Below, piece by piece: positions 10,251-24,040 of a stretch of 39,699 bases of DNA. Both the position numbers and the translations under genes were made by a program. Origin of the DNA: Alectoria sarmentosa (taxonomy: Eukaryota > Ascomycota > Lecanoromycetes > Lecanorales > Parmeliaceae); NCBI GenBank assembly GCA_009733775.1, contig WOGZ01000299.1, forward strand, positions 1 through 39,699. Reading direction: 5' to 3'. Within the stretch, counting starts at the first letter, position 1. Each line of letters begins with the position of its first letter. The notes beneath the pieces were generated by a model. It was not told the DNA's origin and ran no database searches. It saw only the letters and a list, made by a program, of their open reading frames with translations.

Positions 10251-12380
10251 TCGTAAAAATTCAAATTATTAAATTTCGATTCAATTCTTTTAAACAAGCA
10301 TAAAAGAATAACTTATAAATATAATAAATAATTAAAGATTTTAATATTTTAAATATTGTGAAAAGCGAATGTAAAGTCGATATGTTTAAATTCGAGTGAG
10401 AAAAAAAATTATTGTTAAATTAAAATAATTCATTATATAAGTGTTATAATTTAATTTTATATAAATAAACTTCGCAGAAATCGTCGCTGATTAAATTAAA
10501 AAATTAAATTTTATATCGAAAATTGCGATTTTATTTTCTTAATTATAAATACTTAAATTAAAGTTATTATAATAAATATAATAATATTATTTAAAATCGT
10601 TTATATATTTAATTTATTTAAATTTTAATATCATTTTTTTTTTCGTTTATTAATTTTAAAATTAAAATTTTATTTGTAAACTAATTTACTTTATTATTAT
10701 TAATATTTATAAGTTTTTAATTTATTTAAAATAATAATAATTAAATATATCGAAATATAATAATTATGAATAAAAAATTAACAAAAGTTTATTTCTCTTA
10801 ATAATTTAATCGATATATTATCATTTTAATAAATTTAATAATTTGAAACAAATTTAGAAATTTGTAATTTAAAAATTTAAGAATTTTCTCGATTTATTTA
10901 TTTACTAGCATTATATTCTTTTTTTTAAAATTAAAAAGTTAATAATTAATATTAACATTTATAATTATTCAACTTTTTTTTTAAAAAATGCTCGTAATTT
11001 TCAATTTTTTAAATGAATCTATCGACGATTTTTTTTTCGATTTTTAAATAACATTAATACTTTATAACGTAAGCGATTTAAGTTAACTTTTTGAAATATA
11101 TTTTTTAACAATAAAAATTAAAGCAATGTTAATAAAGTTGTTTTTATTCAAATTAATTTTAAATTTAGTGATTAATAAATTTTTTTATATAAATACTTTA
11201 ATTATAATTAATATAAAATAATAAATATTAATTTAAAGTTATAATAACGCGTTTTGCAATCGATTATTTAAAAATAAAACGTTTAAAAAACTTTAATTTA
11301 ATATTAATATATTAATATAATCTTTATTAAAAAAAGCGATAAAATAAATAAATTATTTAATATTATAATAAATAAGTAATTATATTTATATAATTATTAT
11401 TATTATTAATATCATTTTCAAATAATTTTAATTTTAATTTTTTTTTTAAGTAATTTCTTTTATAATTAAATCGATCGTAAATAAATATTAAAATAATTAA
11501 AATATTAAAATGTTTCATTTTAAAATTAATCTTAATTTAAAAACTATTTCTTAGTTTTTTTATAAGATTTGAGTCTTTTATATTTATAATATTTTTTATA
11601 TATTAATTTATTACATTTATTATTTATAATTAATCATTAAAATAACTTATTTTTCTATAAATTAACGATTTTTTCTACTTTATTTCAATAGAAATTCGTA
11701 ACTATATTCAATAATTTTGATTGTAAGTTTGAAATTATCAAAATATATAGTCGAAAATTAATGTAAAACGTTTAATTATAAATTTTATAATTGTTTAATT
11801 TCAATCTCATTTCGTTTAAATTAAATTATGAAAGATTTTAATAAATTTACGACTTTGTTTATTATGATACGTTAAATATTATTAATATTTTTCATATATC
11901 TTTGTTATTAAAATTAAAAAATTAGAGATTGTAACGAAAATTATATATTTTTAATATATTTTTAATAAATATCGAGGTGTTAATTAATAATTTTTTTAAT
12001 AACTTTTTATTATTAATGTTTATTTTATGATAAAATTATATATTATTAATATAAATTTAAAAAGAAAGTCTTTTACTTATTTAATAATATAAAAATAAAT
12101 TTAAATATTTATTTAATTTTTCTTTTTTAAAGTTTCTTCGTTATATATTATTTAATGTTAATATTTATAATAATTTTATTATCATTTTCGAATAGTTTAT
12201 TTCTTTAATAAAATTATTTAGTTTTCTTTTTTATTTATTTAATTGTTACAAAATATTAACATTAAATTTAGAAAGAAATTCGATTTATTCAAACTAACGA
12301 CGATTAAGTTATTTAATTATATATACTTTATTAAATATTTTATTTACGTATCTTTTAATTGTTAATATTTGCTTTCGAGA
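10251..12380. other. AT-rich block left of element E
   Basis: This is very AT-rich, with no LTR pair, domain or open frame that I can identify. TpG and CpA are somewhat more frequent here than in the most saturated blocks. It is probably repeat-derived but of unknown type. Confidence 0.6.
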
Positions 12381-12385
12381 TATAT

Positions 12386-12581
12386 TGTCAAAGATTATAC
12401 GTAAAACTAAGTAATGTTTAAACGTAATTTGAATAAAATTTTAATTATGAAGTTTTAAATATAAATGCATGCATGTAAAAGTAAAAAGTTAAATTATGAC
12501 TTAACACGCTAATGTAAGACTGAATTATAAAATTAACTTTGATTTATGATGAATCGTAATATCGAAGGGCGAATCATAATA
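12386..12581 (-). repeat. Element E 3' LTR
   Basis: This 196-bp LTR begins TGTCAAAG on the plus strand and ends CATAATA, where the partner copy ends CATAACA. The terminal CA has become TA by a RIP-type change. It is preceded by the TATAT duplication. Confidence 0.9.
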
Positions 12582-12595
12582 TTATCTCTCTCTCA
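12582..12595 (-). other. Element E polypurine tract
   Basis: On the minus strand, GAGAGAGAGATAA lies directly upstream of the 3' LTR. This is the expected position of the plus-strand priming polypurine tract of an LTR retrotransposon, and it fixes the element's orientation. Confidence 0.75.
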
Positions 12596-13479
12596 AAAAC
12601 ACAAACACTTCTGTGATTGAGAAAAAAATCGAGAAATAATTATAAATACGTGTTATATTCTTTAAAAGTCTTTATTATAAATTAATTGAATTAAAAGAGA
12701 TTTATCGTGCAATAATAACAACGATGTTCGCATCCCTTCGCAATTTTATTTATTTTTATAACTTCATAAATTAAAGAGAATTAAATTCTTTTATTTTATA
12801 AACGCAATAAAATATTAATAACGTAAAAAGAGATTTTCAATCGTAAGAAATTTTGAAAAACGAATATAAATCATTATAATTTGAATATTTATAATGAAAA
12901 TCTGTCATTAAATTTAAATAATCGATAACGTTCGTGAAAATTTATCACATAAGCGAATCATCGTTATTATTATAATCGATATATTTGATTTTATATATTA
13001 AACAATCTTTGAATTCTATTACAAAGTCTTTTCGTTTTTTATTTATTTTAAAATCGAGAATCATTTTCGTCGAATAATTCGCTTTTTTTTTATTTGCGTG
13101 CATAAAGAAAAAAAAAGATTATTTTTATTCAAATAAAAAATTATCGATGATATTATATAGTAATTAAGAGTGAAAAATTAAAAAGATATTCTTTATCGTG
13201 TTAAGCAAATTGAATTCATATGTCGAGTTATTAATGACTCGTACGATTTTGAATAATTTCATATTTTTATGATCGAGAGATTTATTGAGTTTTATGATTT
13301 TAATGTTTCGATAATTTAATATAATTAAATCGTTAAATCGTAATTCAAAAAATGATAAATAACGTCGATTTGCGTATTCTTTTTGAATGTCTCGAGCTTA
13401 AATAAATTTTTATCGAAAATGAATTTTTATCTTTTTAATCTTCTTTATAAAATTATTTATAATTATAATATCTTTTTTC

Positions 13480-14290
13480 GCTTTTTAAATTACGTTAACA
13501 TTTTATAATATAAAAAATTCAATATCAAAATAAGATATATATCTCTTTATAATTAAAAAAAGAACAATTTTTATAAAAACGTTTTTAATTAAATTGATTT
13601 CAAATTTTGCAATAAATAAAAAGTTTACTCAATTTTTCTAATTATAATTTATATATGCGCGAAAATATTATTTCAACGCGAAGTTTGCGTTTTTCATTTG
13701 ATTATTTGTTTTTAAATAAAATGTAATAAAAAGCTTTAACTTTATATTAATTCTCGCATATAACCTTTATTAAAAATGAATAATAAATTGCGTATTTCGA
13801 TTAAAAATAATAATTGACGAATATTCTTCTTCTTTTCAAATTCATTCGAAAAAAGTTTATATTACAATTTTTACGTTAAAAGAGTTTAAAAACACGATTT
13901 TTTTTTTTTTATTAATCGATTCACAATAATTATAATATATTAATAATCTTTATTATATTTATTATAAGTAAATAACAAAATAATGAAATTAACGAAAATG
14001 TCTTTTCAATATCGATTTAATATGAAAAAAGATTTAAAAAACTCATATTTTCTCTCTTTATAACTTTTGAATTATTTGCAAATATAATAATTATTTATAA
14101 ATTTAAAAACGATATTTATTATTTCGAGTTAATAATAATGAATGTTAATTTTATTATATATAATAACACGTTTTGTATAATCGTCTGATAACGAGTCGTA
14201 TATAAACTTAATTATTTATATTTTAAATTTCGCATTCTCAAATACGTATAATCGTCTTTATACGTATAAAAGATCGTTCTTTAATTAATA
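13480..14290 (-). pseudogene. Element E integrase relic
   Basis: On the minus strand, the H2C2 zinc-binding region (about 14,290-14,060) can be followed by the motif IHDSL-type His, then NNYYICK. It runs into the start of the catalytic core (RYWKDIFVNFII, near 14,020-13,980) and the second catalytic block (IIIFNRNTQF, near 13,790). In the second block the usual DRG is now NRN by G-to-A change. Several stops are present where Trp, Gln or Arg codons would be. Spacing between blocks fits a Ty3/Gypsy integrase. The C-terminal part toward 12,600 could not be resolved. Confidence 0.75.
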
Positions 14291-14839
14291 ATTTCTCAAT
14301 TTCAATCGAAGACCTTTCTTGATTAGATTTTAAAAGATTTTTCTTTATTTAATATTTTTCGCAAAAATGATTTATTGAAAAATCTTATTTTTTTTATATA
14401 AGTCTTTTATTTTTAATACGATATTCGATTCGATAATAAAATCATTTATTAATTCTTTTATTGATTTTTCGATAAATAACTTCAAAATAATCGACGATAA
14501 TTTTTTTAATAACTTTTCATCGTCGATATCTTTTTTATTTAAATCGTAAATCATAATTATTAAATTGCAAATCGTTTAAAAGATTTTATTTAAAAGCAAA
14601 AACGCGAAATTTAGCATTTATTATATTTTCATTTTTAAATATCTTATTTTCAAAAGCATTTAATGTTAATGTTATCTTTTATTATTAATATCATTTTTTA
14701 AAAAATCGTTAAATCGACGAGTTAAATTATTTAATTTGATGTTTTGTTTTCTCGATTTATATATAATATAAAAATTGAATTTAAAGAGAAATTTCGTTTA
14801 ATAAGTTTATTTTCGATTTAATTGCTTTATTATCATAAA

Positions 14840-15130
14840 ATATTCAAAATTTTTATAATTTATAAAAATCTTGATTAAATTCTCGATAAATGTCTCGAAT
14901 AATTTTGAATGTTATTTCTCGAAAACACGTATAATAATTAATAACTCTTTATTATAAATCTCGTAATTGCATTTTTAAGACGATATTTTTTTTAATATAA
15001 AAATAATTGAACGTAAAATGCTTTGATTATTGATTTAAAAAAATACAATAATTATTATATAATCGAAAACATCGATCTCGATTCACGTTTTTTTATTAAA
15101 ATCGAAATAAGCAAAAATAAACGCATTTAT
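14840..15130 (-). pseudogene. Element E RNase H relic
   Basis: Between RT and integrase on the minus strand, short conserved pieces of a Ty3/Gypsy RNase H are readable in order across frames broken by stops. They include an Asp/Tyr-containing block near 15,075 and the pattern of the ECNYEIYDKEL block near 14,950, here strongly mutated. Order and spacing support the call more than any single motif does. Confidence 0.55.
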
Positions 15131-15379
15131 AAAAACCTTTTTTAGCTTTTTAAATGCTTTTTATTTTAAATTATTCAATGTTCAAAAAAACATAAAGAAT
15201 TTTTATTCGATGTGTGTAAAATTAAATAATAATATAGCGATTTTAAAATATTCGTATATAAACCTTTTATAAAAATTCGCGAATCTAAGAAAGGCTTATA
15301 TATTTTTAACGCATTTAAGCGTTTTTTAATTATGTATCGTCTCAACTTTTTGTGAATTTATTTTAAAATCTTCGATAAT

Positions 15380-15870
15380 TATAATTAATTCGAGATATTT
15401 TATTTACTTTATATAAAAATCATATTTATTAATATTCAAATATAAATTAATTTATTATAATTTTTCAAAAACCTTTTTCATATAATTAATATATTCTTTT
15501 TTGATATTATTATAAATCAAAATGTTATTTAAATACGCAAAGTAAAATATATCGAGATATTCGCGTAAAATATCGTTAATAAAAGCTTGAAAAGTGTTTA
15601 ACGCATTACACAGTTCGAAAAACATTATTATATACTCGAATAAATCATATTTTATCAAAAACGTTATTTTCTTTTTATATTCTTTTTTAATTTTAATTTC
15701 GTTGAATACGATAATTATGTCGAATTTAATATATTATTTAATTATGTATAATTTTGTTAAAATATTTCTTATCAATAAAAATATATTTCGATTTCGAATA
15801 ATTAAAATGTTTAACGCACGATAATTTACGCAAATACGCAAATCATTATCAAATTTCTTTATAATTAATA
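15380..15870 (-). pseudogene. Element E reverse transcriptase relic
   Basis: The minus strand encodes the RT palm of a Ty3/Gypsy element. LRICVNYRALN (near 15,845) matches the conserved CVDYR block. It is followed by EYIIMFFELCNALNTFQAF (near 15,610), the MPFGLTNAP block after mutation, and by YFAYLNNILIY (near 15,540), the YLDD catalytic box with both Asp changed to Asn. An uninterrupted 67-codon frame covers 15,455-15,658. The Asp-to-Asn and Pro-to-Phe/Leu changes are all C-to-T or G-to-A. Confidence 0.9.
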
Positions 15871-17037
15871 TGAGAATTGCATATAAAAAGATATTTGCTT
15901 AAATATAATTTTTTCTTAACATCTTCTCAACGTAACCTTTAATAATTATGATTTATTTTTTTAACATTTCATAAACACGCTTGATAAATGATATTGTTTC
16001 AAATTACAATTCGATAAAATAATTTATCTTTTTATAAAATGAGAATTTATTAATTTTTATCGAATTTTAAACGTTAATTCATTTATAATACGCTTTAAAC
16101 ATTTTAATTTTCAATTTCTTCAATATAATTAAATCTTTTCACAACTTTTAAAAGAATTTTTTATAATTTTTCGATATGATAATTACGACGTCTGTCGTGA
16201 ATCTTAAAAAACGATTTTCATTTTTTAATTCATATATCAATTTTTCAAAATCTTTTAATCACATAATATATGTTTGATTGTTTTTTTTCTTCATTATGCG
16301 AACAAAAGCATATATAAAAATCTCAACAATATTAATCTCTTTTATGTATCTCTTTTTTTTTAATTTCGAAAATTCATTATAAATCGTGAAAAATTGATAA
16401 TATAATAAACAATTAATCGTATAATGATTTGAATTAAAAATGAAAAATCTCTTTGCGAAGAATATTTAAAGATTATGCAATTTTATTTATAACATTTTTA
16501 AAATAACATCATATTTATTTAATAAAATGATTAAAAATCACAATTTCTCAATGTGATTTTTCAACGTAAACTAAAGTCGTATTATATATATAATGTTCGA
16601 TATTAATTTATCATCGATCAATTTCAATTTGCATAATTTGATTAACGGCACAATTAATAATTTATATTTTTTATCATAATTTATATTTACGAAGCTCTTT
16701 GTTGAAACTTTCGTATTCGTCAAATAATTTATATTGATTGATCTCTTTTAAATATATACGTATTTATAAAAATTCAATTATCTTTTTTATTTTAATTTTT
16801 CGATGAAATCGCAAAAAAAGAGAATAACGATAATGAGATTTTTCGAATTCGTTATTTATAATTATTTTATTTTTTTGCATATTTAATTTTCGATCTTTCT
16901 AAAAACGACTTTATTAAAAAGATTTAATTTCTCAAATTTAATTCGACAAAAGAGTTTATATTTGTTTTTAAGATTTCGAATTCGAAAATTATTAATTTAA
17001 TAACGATATTTTTTTTCGTCGATTATTTAACGAGTTT

Positions 17038-18690
17038 ACACGCATCGAAGACGTTATCATCATAATGTTTATATTTAAATTTTAAACATTTATAACATCG
17101 TTTTTGCTTCTTTAACGCTTATGCTTAATATTTTAATATTCGATATTAATTTTCGAGTTTTATAAATTCGATAAATTGATTTTTTTTAATTCGAAAACGT
17201 GAGTTCGACGTTATCGAGAAATTTTCTCGACTTTTTAATATTATCGCAAATGTTTCTTTTAACATTATTTTTTTGAAAATAATCTTATATGTTTTATCGT
17301 TAATTCGAAATTTTATGTTAAATTAACGTAATCGAATTATGAGAATAAAAAAATCGATAAAAATAATATCATTTATAATCTTATTTCTCAATCGTCAAAT
17401 TTTTTTTTTTTTTAAATGATTTCGTTTCGACGAATTAATGAGATTTAAAAAAGCAATTTTAATAATAAAGCGAGCGAAAAAATAAAAAAGAACTCTTTAA
17501 GATTCTTAACATTCATTGCGAATTTGAAATTTTGAAATTTTATTTCCGCTCTTTATTTTCGATCAATCTTCGCGAATAATGAATTAAGATCGTATATTAT
17601 TTTATTAATATTAAAATAATAATTTAAAATCGTGATATTAATAAATCTAATTTTAATTATATTATAAATAACGTTTTTATAATAATCGCGAATATAATTA
17701 ATTTTACTTTGCTTATTTAAATATAATTCTCAATTATTACGAAATTTAAAATTCAATTTTGTATATTAAGTTTTATAAAATTTGTTTTTTTTCGTATCGT
17801 GAAACTCTTTAACGTTAAATCATTTATTTTTTAATTTATCGAAAATAAAATTTATTATAATAAAAGTGTTATGACGAAAGCTTTTATATATTATTTTGAA
17901 TATCGTTATGCTTATCGATATTATAACACGCTTAATGAATTTAAAGCGTCGATCGTCGTCAAAATTTATATATTTCATTTTTTTAAATTTTTTTTCGATA
18001 ATAATCTTGATCTTTACGCTCAATTTCTTTTTAAAATCGAATATTTTTTTAACTCGATTATTAATTAAATCGCGATATTTTTTTCGCAAATATCGCAATT
18101 TTTTGATTTTTTTTTATTATTTTTCAATATAATGATAAATTTTTTTAATTGTTACGTTATAAATGTAAGATATTATTTATTAAAATGAATATTTTAAGTG
18201 AAATTCGAAATCTATTCGTGATAAATAATAATATTGATAATTATCGTTCGAATCGCATTATATCACTCTTTTAAATGTTGAGAAACGCTTTTTAAAAAGC
18301 GCTCATTAATTTATATTTTCTTAAATAAATTTTTTTCATTTTTATTCTCGATATTAATGTTTTTGAATAACACGAATTTTTCCTCAAATTCGTTTAATTC
18401 AATTATGTATCATTATGACTTGATATCATATTTTTTTTTTTCTTTTTCTTTTTTTCTGAGTGATCATTCACGATTCGAATTTTTTAATTTTTCAATTCGT
18501 GATAATAATAATTTTTATATAAAATTTGATTGAATAATCTAATTTTAAAAAGAATTTAATAAAAACTTTTAAAATATAAAAGATAAAGAATTAAAGATCT
18601 CAATTTTGTTTCTCGTTAATTTCTTTAATGAAACATTTTTCGTTATTATTTATTGTTAAAATTTTAATTTTAATAAAATTTCTTTTTTAT
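17038..18690 (-). pseudogene. Element E Gag relic with zinc knuckle
   Basis: On the minus strand at 17,097-17,038 a zinc-knuckle relic reads RCYKCLKFKYKH, followed after a spacer by a final Cys. The first CxxC pair is intact and the Gly-His part is altered. Upstream (to about 18,690) are Lys-rich fragmented frames, including 92 codons at 17,820-18,098, where Gag must lie. No capsid motif is readable with confidence. Confidence 0.6.
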
Positions 18691-18914
18691 GTGTAGCGAG
18701 TGAGTTTTATTCGATTTCGTATAAACGAATAAGCTTTATTCAATTTTTTTTTTTTCGTTTTCATTAACGTCGAACGCGTCGATGTTATGATAATAATATT
18801 ATCGTATTTGCGCAATGCGCACGCATAACAAAACTTATACGCGTATTCTTTTTTCGTTTCGACTCGATAATTAATTTGCAAATTATTATCACTTTAAAAA
18901 AATAATTAAAATTA

Positions 18915-19110
18915 TATTAAAGATTACACGTAAGATTGAATAATGTTTAAACGTGATTTGAATAAAATTTTAATTATGAAGTTTTAAATATAAATGCATA
19001 TATGTAAAAATAAAAGATTAAATTATGATTTGACACGCTAATGTAAGGCTGAGTCATAAAATTAATCTTAATTCATAATAAATCGTAGTATCGAAAAGCG
19101 AATCATAACA
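18915..19110 (-). repeat. Element E 5' LTR
   Basis: This is the 196-bp partner of 12,386-12,581, with the same length and no gaps seen by eye. Its outer end keeps ...CATAACA (TGTTATG on the minus strand). The inner end TATTAAAG corresponds to TGTCAAAG in the other copy. It is followed by the TATAT duplication at 19,111-19,115. Confidence 0.9.
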
Positions 19111-19115
19111 TATAT

Positions 19116-19822
19116 GATATATAATTTTCATTTAAAAATTCGCTTTCTTCTATAATTTAATAATATAATTAATAAATTTTTCGATTTTTTATTATTTATA
19201 TTTATTAAACTTTAAATGATATTTTATATATAATATATTTAAAAAAATTACGTTTTAATTTCTCTTTAATAATAAATATTTCTTTTATTTTTTTTTTTTT
19301 TTATAATTTTTAAAGTTGATAATAATTATATAAATTAAAAATTAAAAATTGTTATTTACTTTTTTAATATTAATTATTCAAAATTCTTGAATTTTATAAC
19401 GATAAATTAATTTTTTTTTCTAATTTTTTAAAAAACGTATATAAAGATTTTCGCGAGATTTAATAATTAAATCATTATAAAAATTCGATGTTTTTCGCAT
19501 TTTTATTATATATTATAATTAAATTGTAATATTTTAAATATTTAATTATATAATAATCAAAATTGAAAATGTATAATTGTTTTTCGAAAAGTATTTAAAA
19601 ATATTTTAAATCGTAAATAAAAATAAATATATATACATTTAATATAAATAATTATGAAATTGATTTTTTTTAATATATAGTATTTTCAATATTTAAATAT
19701 TATTATTACTTTTAATATTTCTTATTTAACGTTAAAATAATTATTTTTATAAATAAATGTTTATTAAAATGATAATTTATCGATTTTACGTTTTAAAATA
19801 TAATCGCTTTTATAATTTAATT
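19116..19822. other. AT-rich spacer between elements E and D
   Basis: This 0.7-kb AT-rich block has no recognisable domain or repeat. It is the DNA into which D inserted on the right and E on the left, and is probably older degraded repeat. Confidence 0.5.
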
Positions 19823-19827
19823 TAAAG

Positions 19828-20030
19828 TGTTACGAACGTATTTTACATTTTTGATAAAGTTAATTTTTTTTAACATTATATTTCTTTAACATTATTCGAT
19901 TAAGCTTAACGTGTTTTAATAAAAACATTTATTTTTACATAAATGCCTTCTTTTTATGTATGTATTTTCTTCTCACTTAATTGTTTTATTTAATACATTT
20001 ATATAACATAACTTTATATTAATTTTAACA
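19828..20030 (+). repeat. Element D 5' LTR
   Basis: This 203-bp repeat begins TGTTACGAACG and ends TTTTAACA, with the canonical TG...CA ends intact. The partner is at 33,474-33,676. The left flank is the TAAAG duplication. Confidence 0.92.
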
Positions 20031-20599
20031 TTATAATTAAATTATTTCACTTATTTTATTTATATTAATTAACGAATTCAAAGAATCGTGTTAATAAAAA
20101 CTTTATCAAAATATAAAAATTATTAAAATATTATATTTCTAAATCAAATCATTTATAATAATTGAAATTCGAATAAATCGCATCGAAATAACGATTCGCC
20201 TCATTAACAATAATGAATATAAAAAATATATTAAAACATTCGTTTAATTAACGAATTGAAAGAAATAATTATATATTATTTTTATATAACTTAAATTAAG
20301 ACAATATCGATTATATTATTCAAAAAATCATTATTAAAAATATTCAAATCTTTCACGACATTATTATCGAATAAAAAATCACAATTTTATAATCTTTTAA
20401 AGTTTTTCTTTTTCATTTCGCATTATTAAGTTTTCTCGCACGAAATCAACGATGATATAATAAATATCTTTTATATAAATAACGAAATTGAAAAAAACGT
20501 TATTTAATTAACACATTATTTTCACGAAAATTTAATAAATGAATAATCGATTAAATAGCATTCTTTATTGTTTTTTATATATTAAATTAAATTTCTTTA

Positions 20600-21850
20600 T
20601 TATACGAAAATTATTAAATATATTAAATGAGAAATATTAAAACTCTTCTTTATTATAATACTTTTTAACATTACATTTTTCGAAATATTTAAATTTCTCT
20701 CTTTTTTCTTCTCTTTTATTTTCTTTTTCATTAATAATTTTTATTAAAATGAAAAGAAAAAATTATATATAAAGTCTTTTAAATAAAATCAAATTATATT
20801 ATATTTTAATTATATTCGAGAATCTTTCTCAATAATATAATATATCAAATTTATAATACATTTTTATTAATAAGCAATTATTACATTAAATAAAAGTTAT
20901 ATTTAAAAAATTTCTTGATATGTTAAATCAATTGCGTTTTAAACGAGACGAATTTCGCGAATTCTTAATTCGTTTTTATAAGGTTATTATCGATAAAAAC
21001 GAAATTATGATTTTTTTATATTAATTTGAGTTTATAATTGAATAAATAAAGAATATCGTTTATAATTAATAAAAGCAAATAACACAATTACAACGAAAGA
21101 TCAATATAATAAAATTTTAATTATTAAAAAACGATTCGAAGGACGATTTAAAAGATAAACTTTTTTATAATAAATTCAAAAATCGATTTATATCAAAAAA
21201 AGATAAGTTTTTTAAATTATTTAATTTTTTTATTTTTATAAATGAAAAGAGTTTTATATAAAACGATTAATTTTTAAAGATAAATTACAAATTTATTATC
21301 AATCATAATTAATATCTTATTATTGAATTTAAGTTAATTTATATTATTTTTAAATTGAAAGAAAAAGTTTTAAAATAGATTATAAGACGTCGATTAAGAA
21401 ATTATTCAAATTTATTTTAATTTTATAAAAAGATAATGAATGATTTAATCGACATTTATGAGAATTTTAATCGATAAAATAATGCGAAACGATAATATAA
21501 TTCATTTTAACAAAATATTATATTTTCTATAAAGTTTTACGTCGATTTTATTCGATTAAATTAAATTATCGATAAAGATAAAGATAATATAATAAAGAAT
21601 ATTTATAAAAATTGAATAATATTTAACGTATTAAATATAAAAAAAAGTTTAAAACATTCACATTAAAAATTGCATTTTTAATATTATTTTAATAACAATA
21701 AAATTATTCGCATTATAATAATATTTATAAAATTTATTATATCGATCTCATTTATTAAAGTTAAAGTCGAAATCGATATTAAGAAATTTATGTATTATAA
21801 TTATAATTAAGTTAAACATATCAAGCGTAATTGTTTTTAATCGAATAAAA
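20600..21850 (+). pseudogene. Element D Gag relic
   Basis: From 20,914 a frame reads MLNQLRFKRDEFREFLIRFYK, typical of the helical capsid region of fungal Ty3/Gypsy Gag proteins, and then hits stops. At 21,796-21,834 a zinc knuckle of the CCHC type is visible: the two leading Cys codons are TAT (Tyr), a stop replaces a Gln codon, and HIKRNC is intact. The protein is dead but its order and spacing are kept. Confidence 0.75.
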
Positions 21851-22566
21851 AAGTTGTTTAAGTGCATATTATAAAAATAAATAGTAACGACGACGATGAT
21901 TTAAAAAACTCTTCGAATGATTCGAGAAAAGATTTTTTCTTTTAAAATCACGATAAGAGGTAATATAAACGTATATTTAACGAATATTTTAAATAATTTT
22001 TTAGCATGACGTTTCTTTTAAATAATAATTACGTTATTATTATAAAATCGATAAATGATATTTACGAATTTCTTTATAAATTGCGAATATATTAAAACTT
22101 ATATCGTTATTAATAATATCATTATATTTAAAATATATAAACGTTTATAAATCGAGTTTTATTCTCTTTTTAAATTAAAATTATTATAAAATTATGATAA
22201 GCGATTGTCAAAAAAATTTATCACTTATTGTTTTTTTTTTATTTTAAATATATATAATTCTAAAAAAGAATCTTATTTTATTTTTATCGTTTCATTAAAA
22301 TAATACGATTTGATTTTCGAAAAATCATAAATAAATAAATATAAAATCGTATTCGATATATTAAAAAATAAAATGTTATTTATATTTCAAAGATATAAAT
22401 ATAATAATAATAAAACATTAGCATTTAAGAATTTATCGTTTTTATTAAAAACATTATTTATTATCATTATATAATCTTTTACATTTATTATTAAAAATGA
22501 ATCGAATGAAAATAATTTCGATATAAATTATTTCAAAAAACATCTTAAATAGAAAAAAATCGATAT

Positions 22567-22740
22567 TATTATGATTTCACTCTTTTTTCTTTTACGACGT
22601 ATAACTCGATTATCGACTTAGCGCGTCAAAATTTTACGATTTATATATACACATATTTTTATTAAATAAAAATATTACAATTAATATTTTATTTATATTA
22701 TAACACTTATATTATTTAATTATACGTTTAATTTTTAATA
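22567..22740 (+). repeat. Element C 5' LTR
   Basis: This 174-bp LTR begins TATTATGATTTCAC (the TG start changed to TA) and ends TTTTTAATA (CA changed to TA). The partner at 24,657-24,830 keeps the TG start. Confidence 0.85.
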
Positions 22741-23469
22741 TAATATTAATTATTTAATATAGTCGTAAGCGAATTATTGTTAACTATTTATTAATTGTCT
22801 GCTTTATTTATTTATTTATCTTTACGAAGATATCTCGAATAACGATTATTTATTCGCTTATTTACTTGCGAAAAGATTTCGAAAATTCGTTTACTTTATT
22901 TATCTGCGTGTTTATTTATTTATTTATTTGCTTTTGCAAAAATATCTCGAATAATTATTATTTATTTACGTGTTTATTTGCAAAAATAACACGATTATTT
23001 TTTACTTACATTATTTATTTATTCGCTTTATAACACGATTATTCGATTAATTATTATAAATTCGAATCGTGAAAAAGAAACATCGCTTAAAGAATTTGCG
23101 AGAATTTAAACGTTAAAAAACATTATTCATAATTTTAATATTATTATTATACGTTTACGAGCGTCACGAGATTTATATCGTTTTAATATTAAAATTATAA
23201 CGACAAAAAATAAAGAATTAAAAGCGAAGATTAAAATTATGATTATTAAAGAGACAATTATTTCAAAATCTTTAAATTTCGATGCGAAAAATACGAAACA
23301 ATTATAATTAATTAAGATGAAATTTTTTATAAAAAAGATTATTACGCAACATATTAAATTTGAGAAAAATAAAAAATATTTCGACGTTTCTCTTTTTTAT
23401 AATAATAAAGATAAATAATATAAATGACGATTTTATTTAAACGCAAAATTTCGTTAAAGCGTTATATTA

Positions 23470-24040
23470 TATTTTATAAAGCGTGATAAAATAAAATATA
23501 TTCGAAATCATTGTAAGAAAATTGCATTAAACGTTTTTAAGATACGGGTAAATTTTATAAATAACGATTTTTATATTATATTATATAAAATAATTAAAGA
23601 GCTTTATAATATATTTAACGAATTTAATTAATTAATTAAATATAACGCGAAGTTATACAGTCTCGCAATAATTATAAAATATATTAAAAATAAAACATTC
23701 GATGAATTTTATGCTCGCTTTTTGATTATCATAATTTTATTAAATTATATCGAAAGCTATAAAACTTTTATTTTAAAACGATTTATCACTTTTAAACTTC
23801 GATTTTAAACTTTAAACGAAATTATATTTATATATAATCAATATATGAAATAATAACGACGATGCGATTAAAATATGCGTTTTTAAATCTTATTTGATAT
23901 AAAAGAAATCGATAAACGAGAGTTTTTAATCGTTGCATTTTTTACGAAATTCACATATTTAAACGAATTTGAAACACTATTAAGGAAGAAAAAACGATGT
24001 TTTAAATATTTTAAACATAATTATCGATTTAATTAAATCG
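23470..24040 (+). pseudogene. Element C Gag-like relic
   Basis: From about 23,479 one frame runs KYIRNHCKKIALNVFK, then to a stop replacing a Gln codon, then onward through KTFDEFYARF (near 23,697) to a stop near 23,808. A zinc-knuckle-like CFKY(F)KH cluster follows at 23,998-24,020. The (Y)IRxHCK opening and the FDEFxxxF motif are shared with the Gag frames of A and B. No pol domain follows. Confidence 0.7.

Larger units (their letters stand above)
12386..19110 (-). mobile_element. Element E: full-length RIP-inactivated Ty3/Gypsy LTR retrotransposon
   Basis: The element is 6,725 bp, bounded by two 196-bp LTRs (12,386-12,581 and 18,915-19,110) that align end to end with differences mostly of C/T and G/A type. 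A 5-bp target-site duplication TATAT lies at 12,381-12,385 and 19,111-19,115. Read on the minus strand, the 5' LTR is on the right. A polypurine tract abuts the 3' LTR (12,582-12,595). Relics of Gag zinc knuckle, RT, RNase H and integrase occur in that order, which is the Ty3/Gypsy order. Each frame has many stops, so the copy cannot encode protein. Intact ends and duplication show a simple insertion without rearrangement. Confidence 0.92.

Noticed and set aside
10251..12380. Mitochondrial DNA insertion suggested by the AT content
   Set aside because: No mitochondrial gene, tRNA or intron core is readable; composition is explained by RIP-like decay as in adjacent elements.
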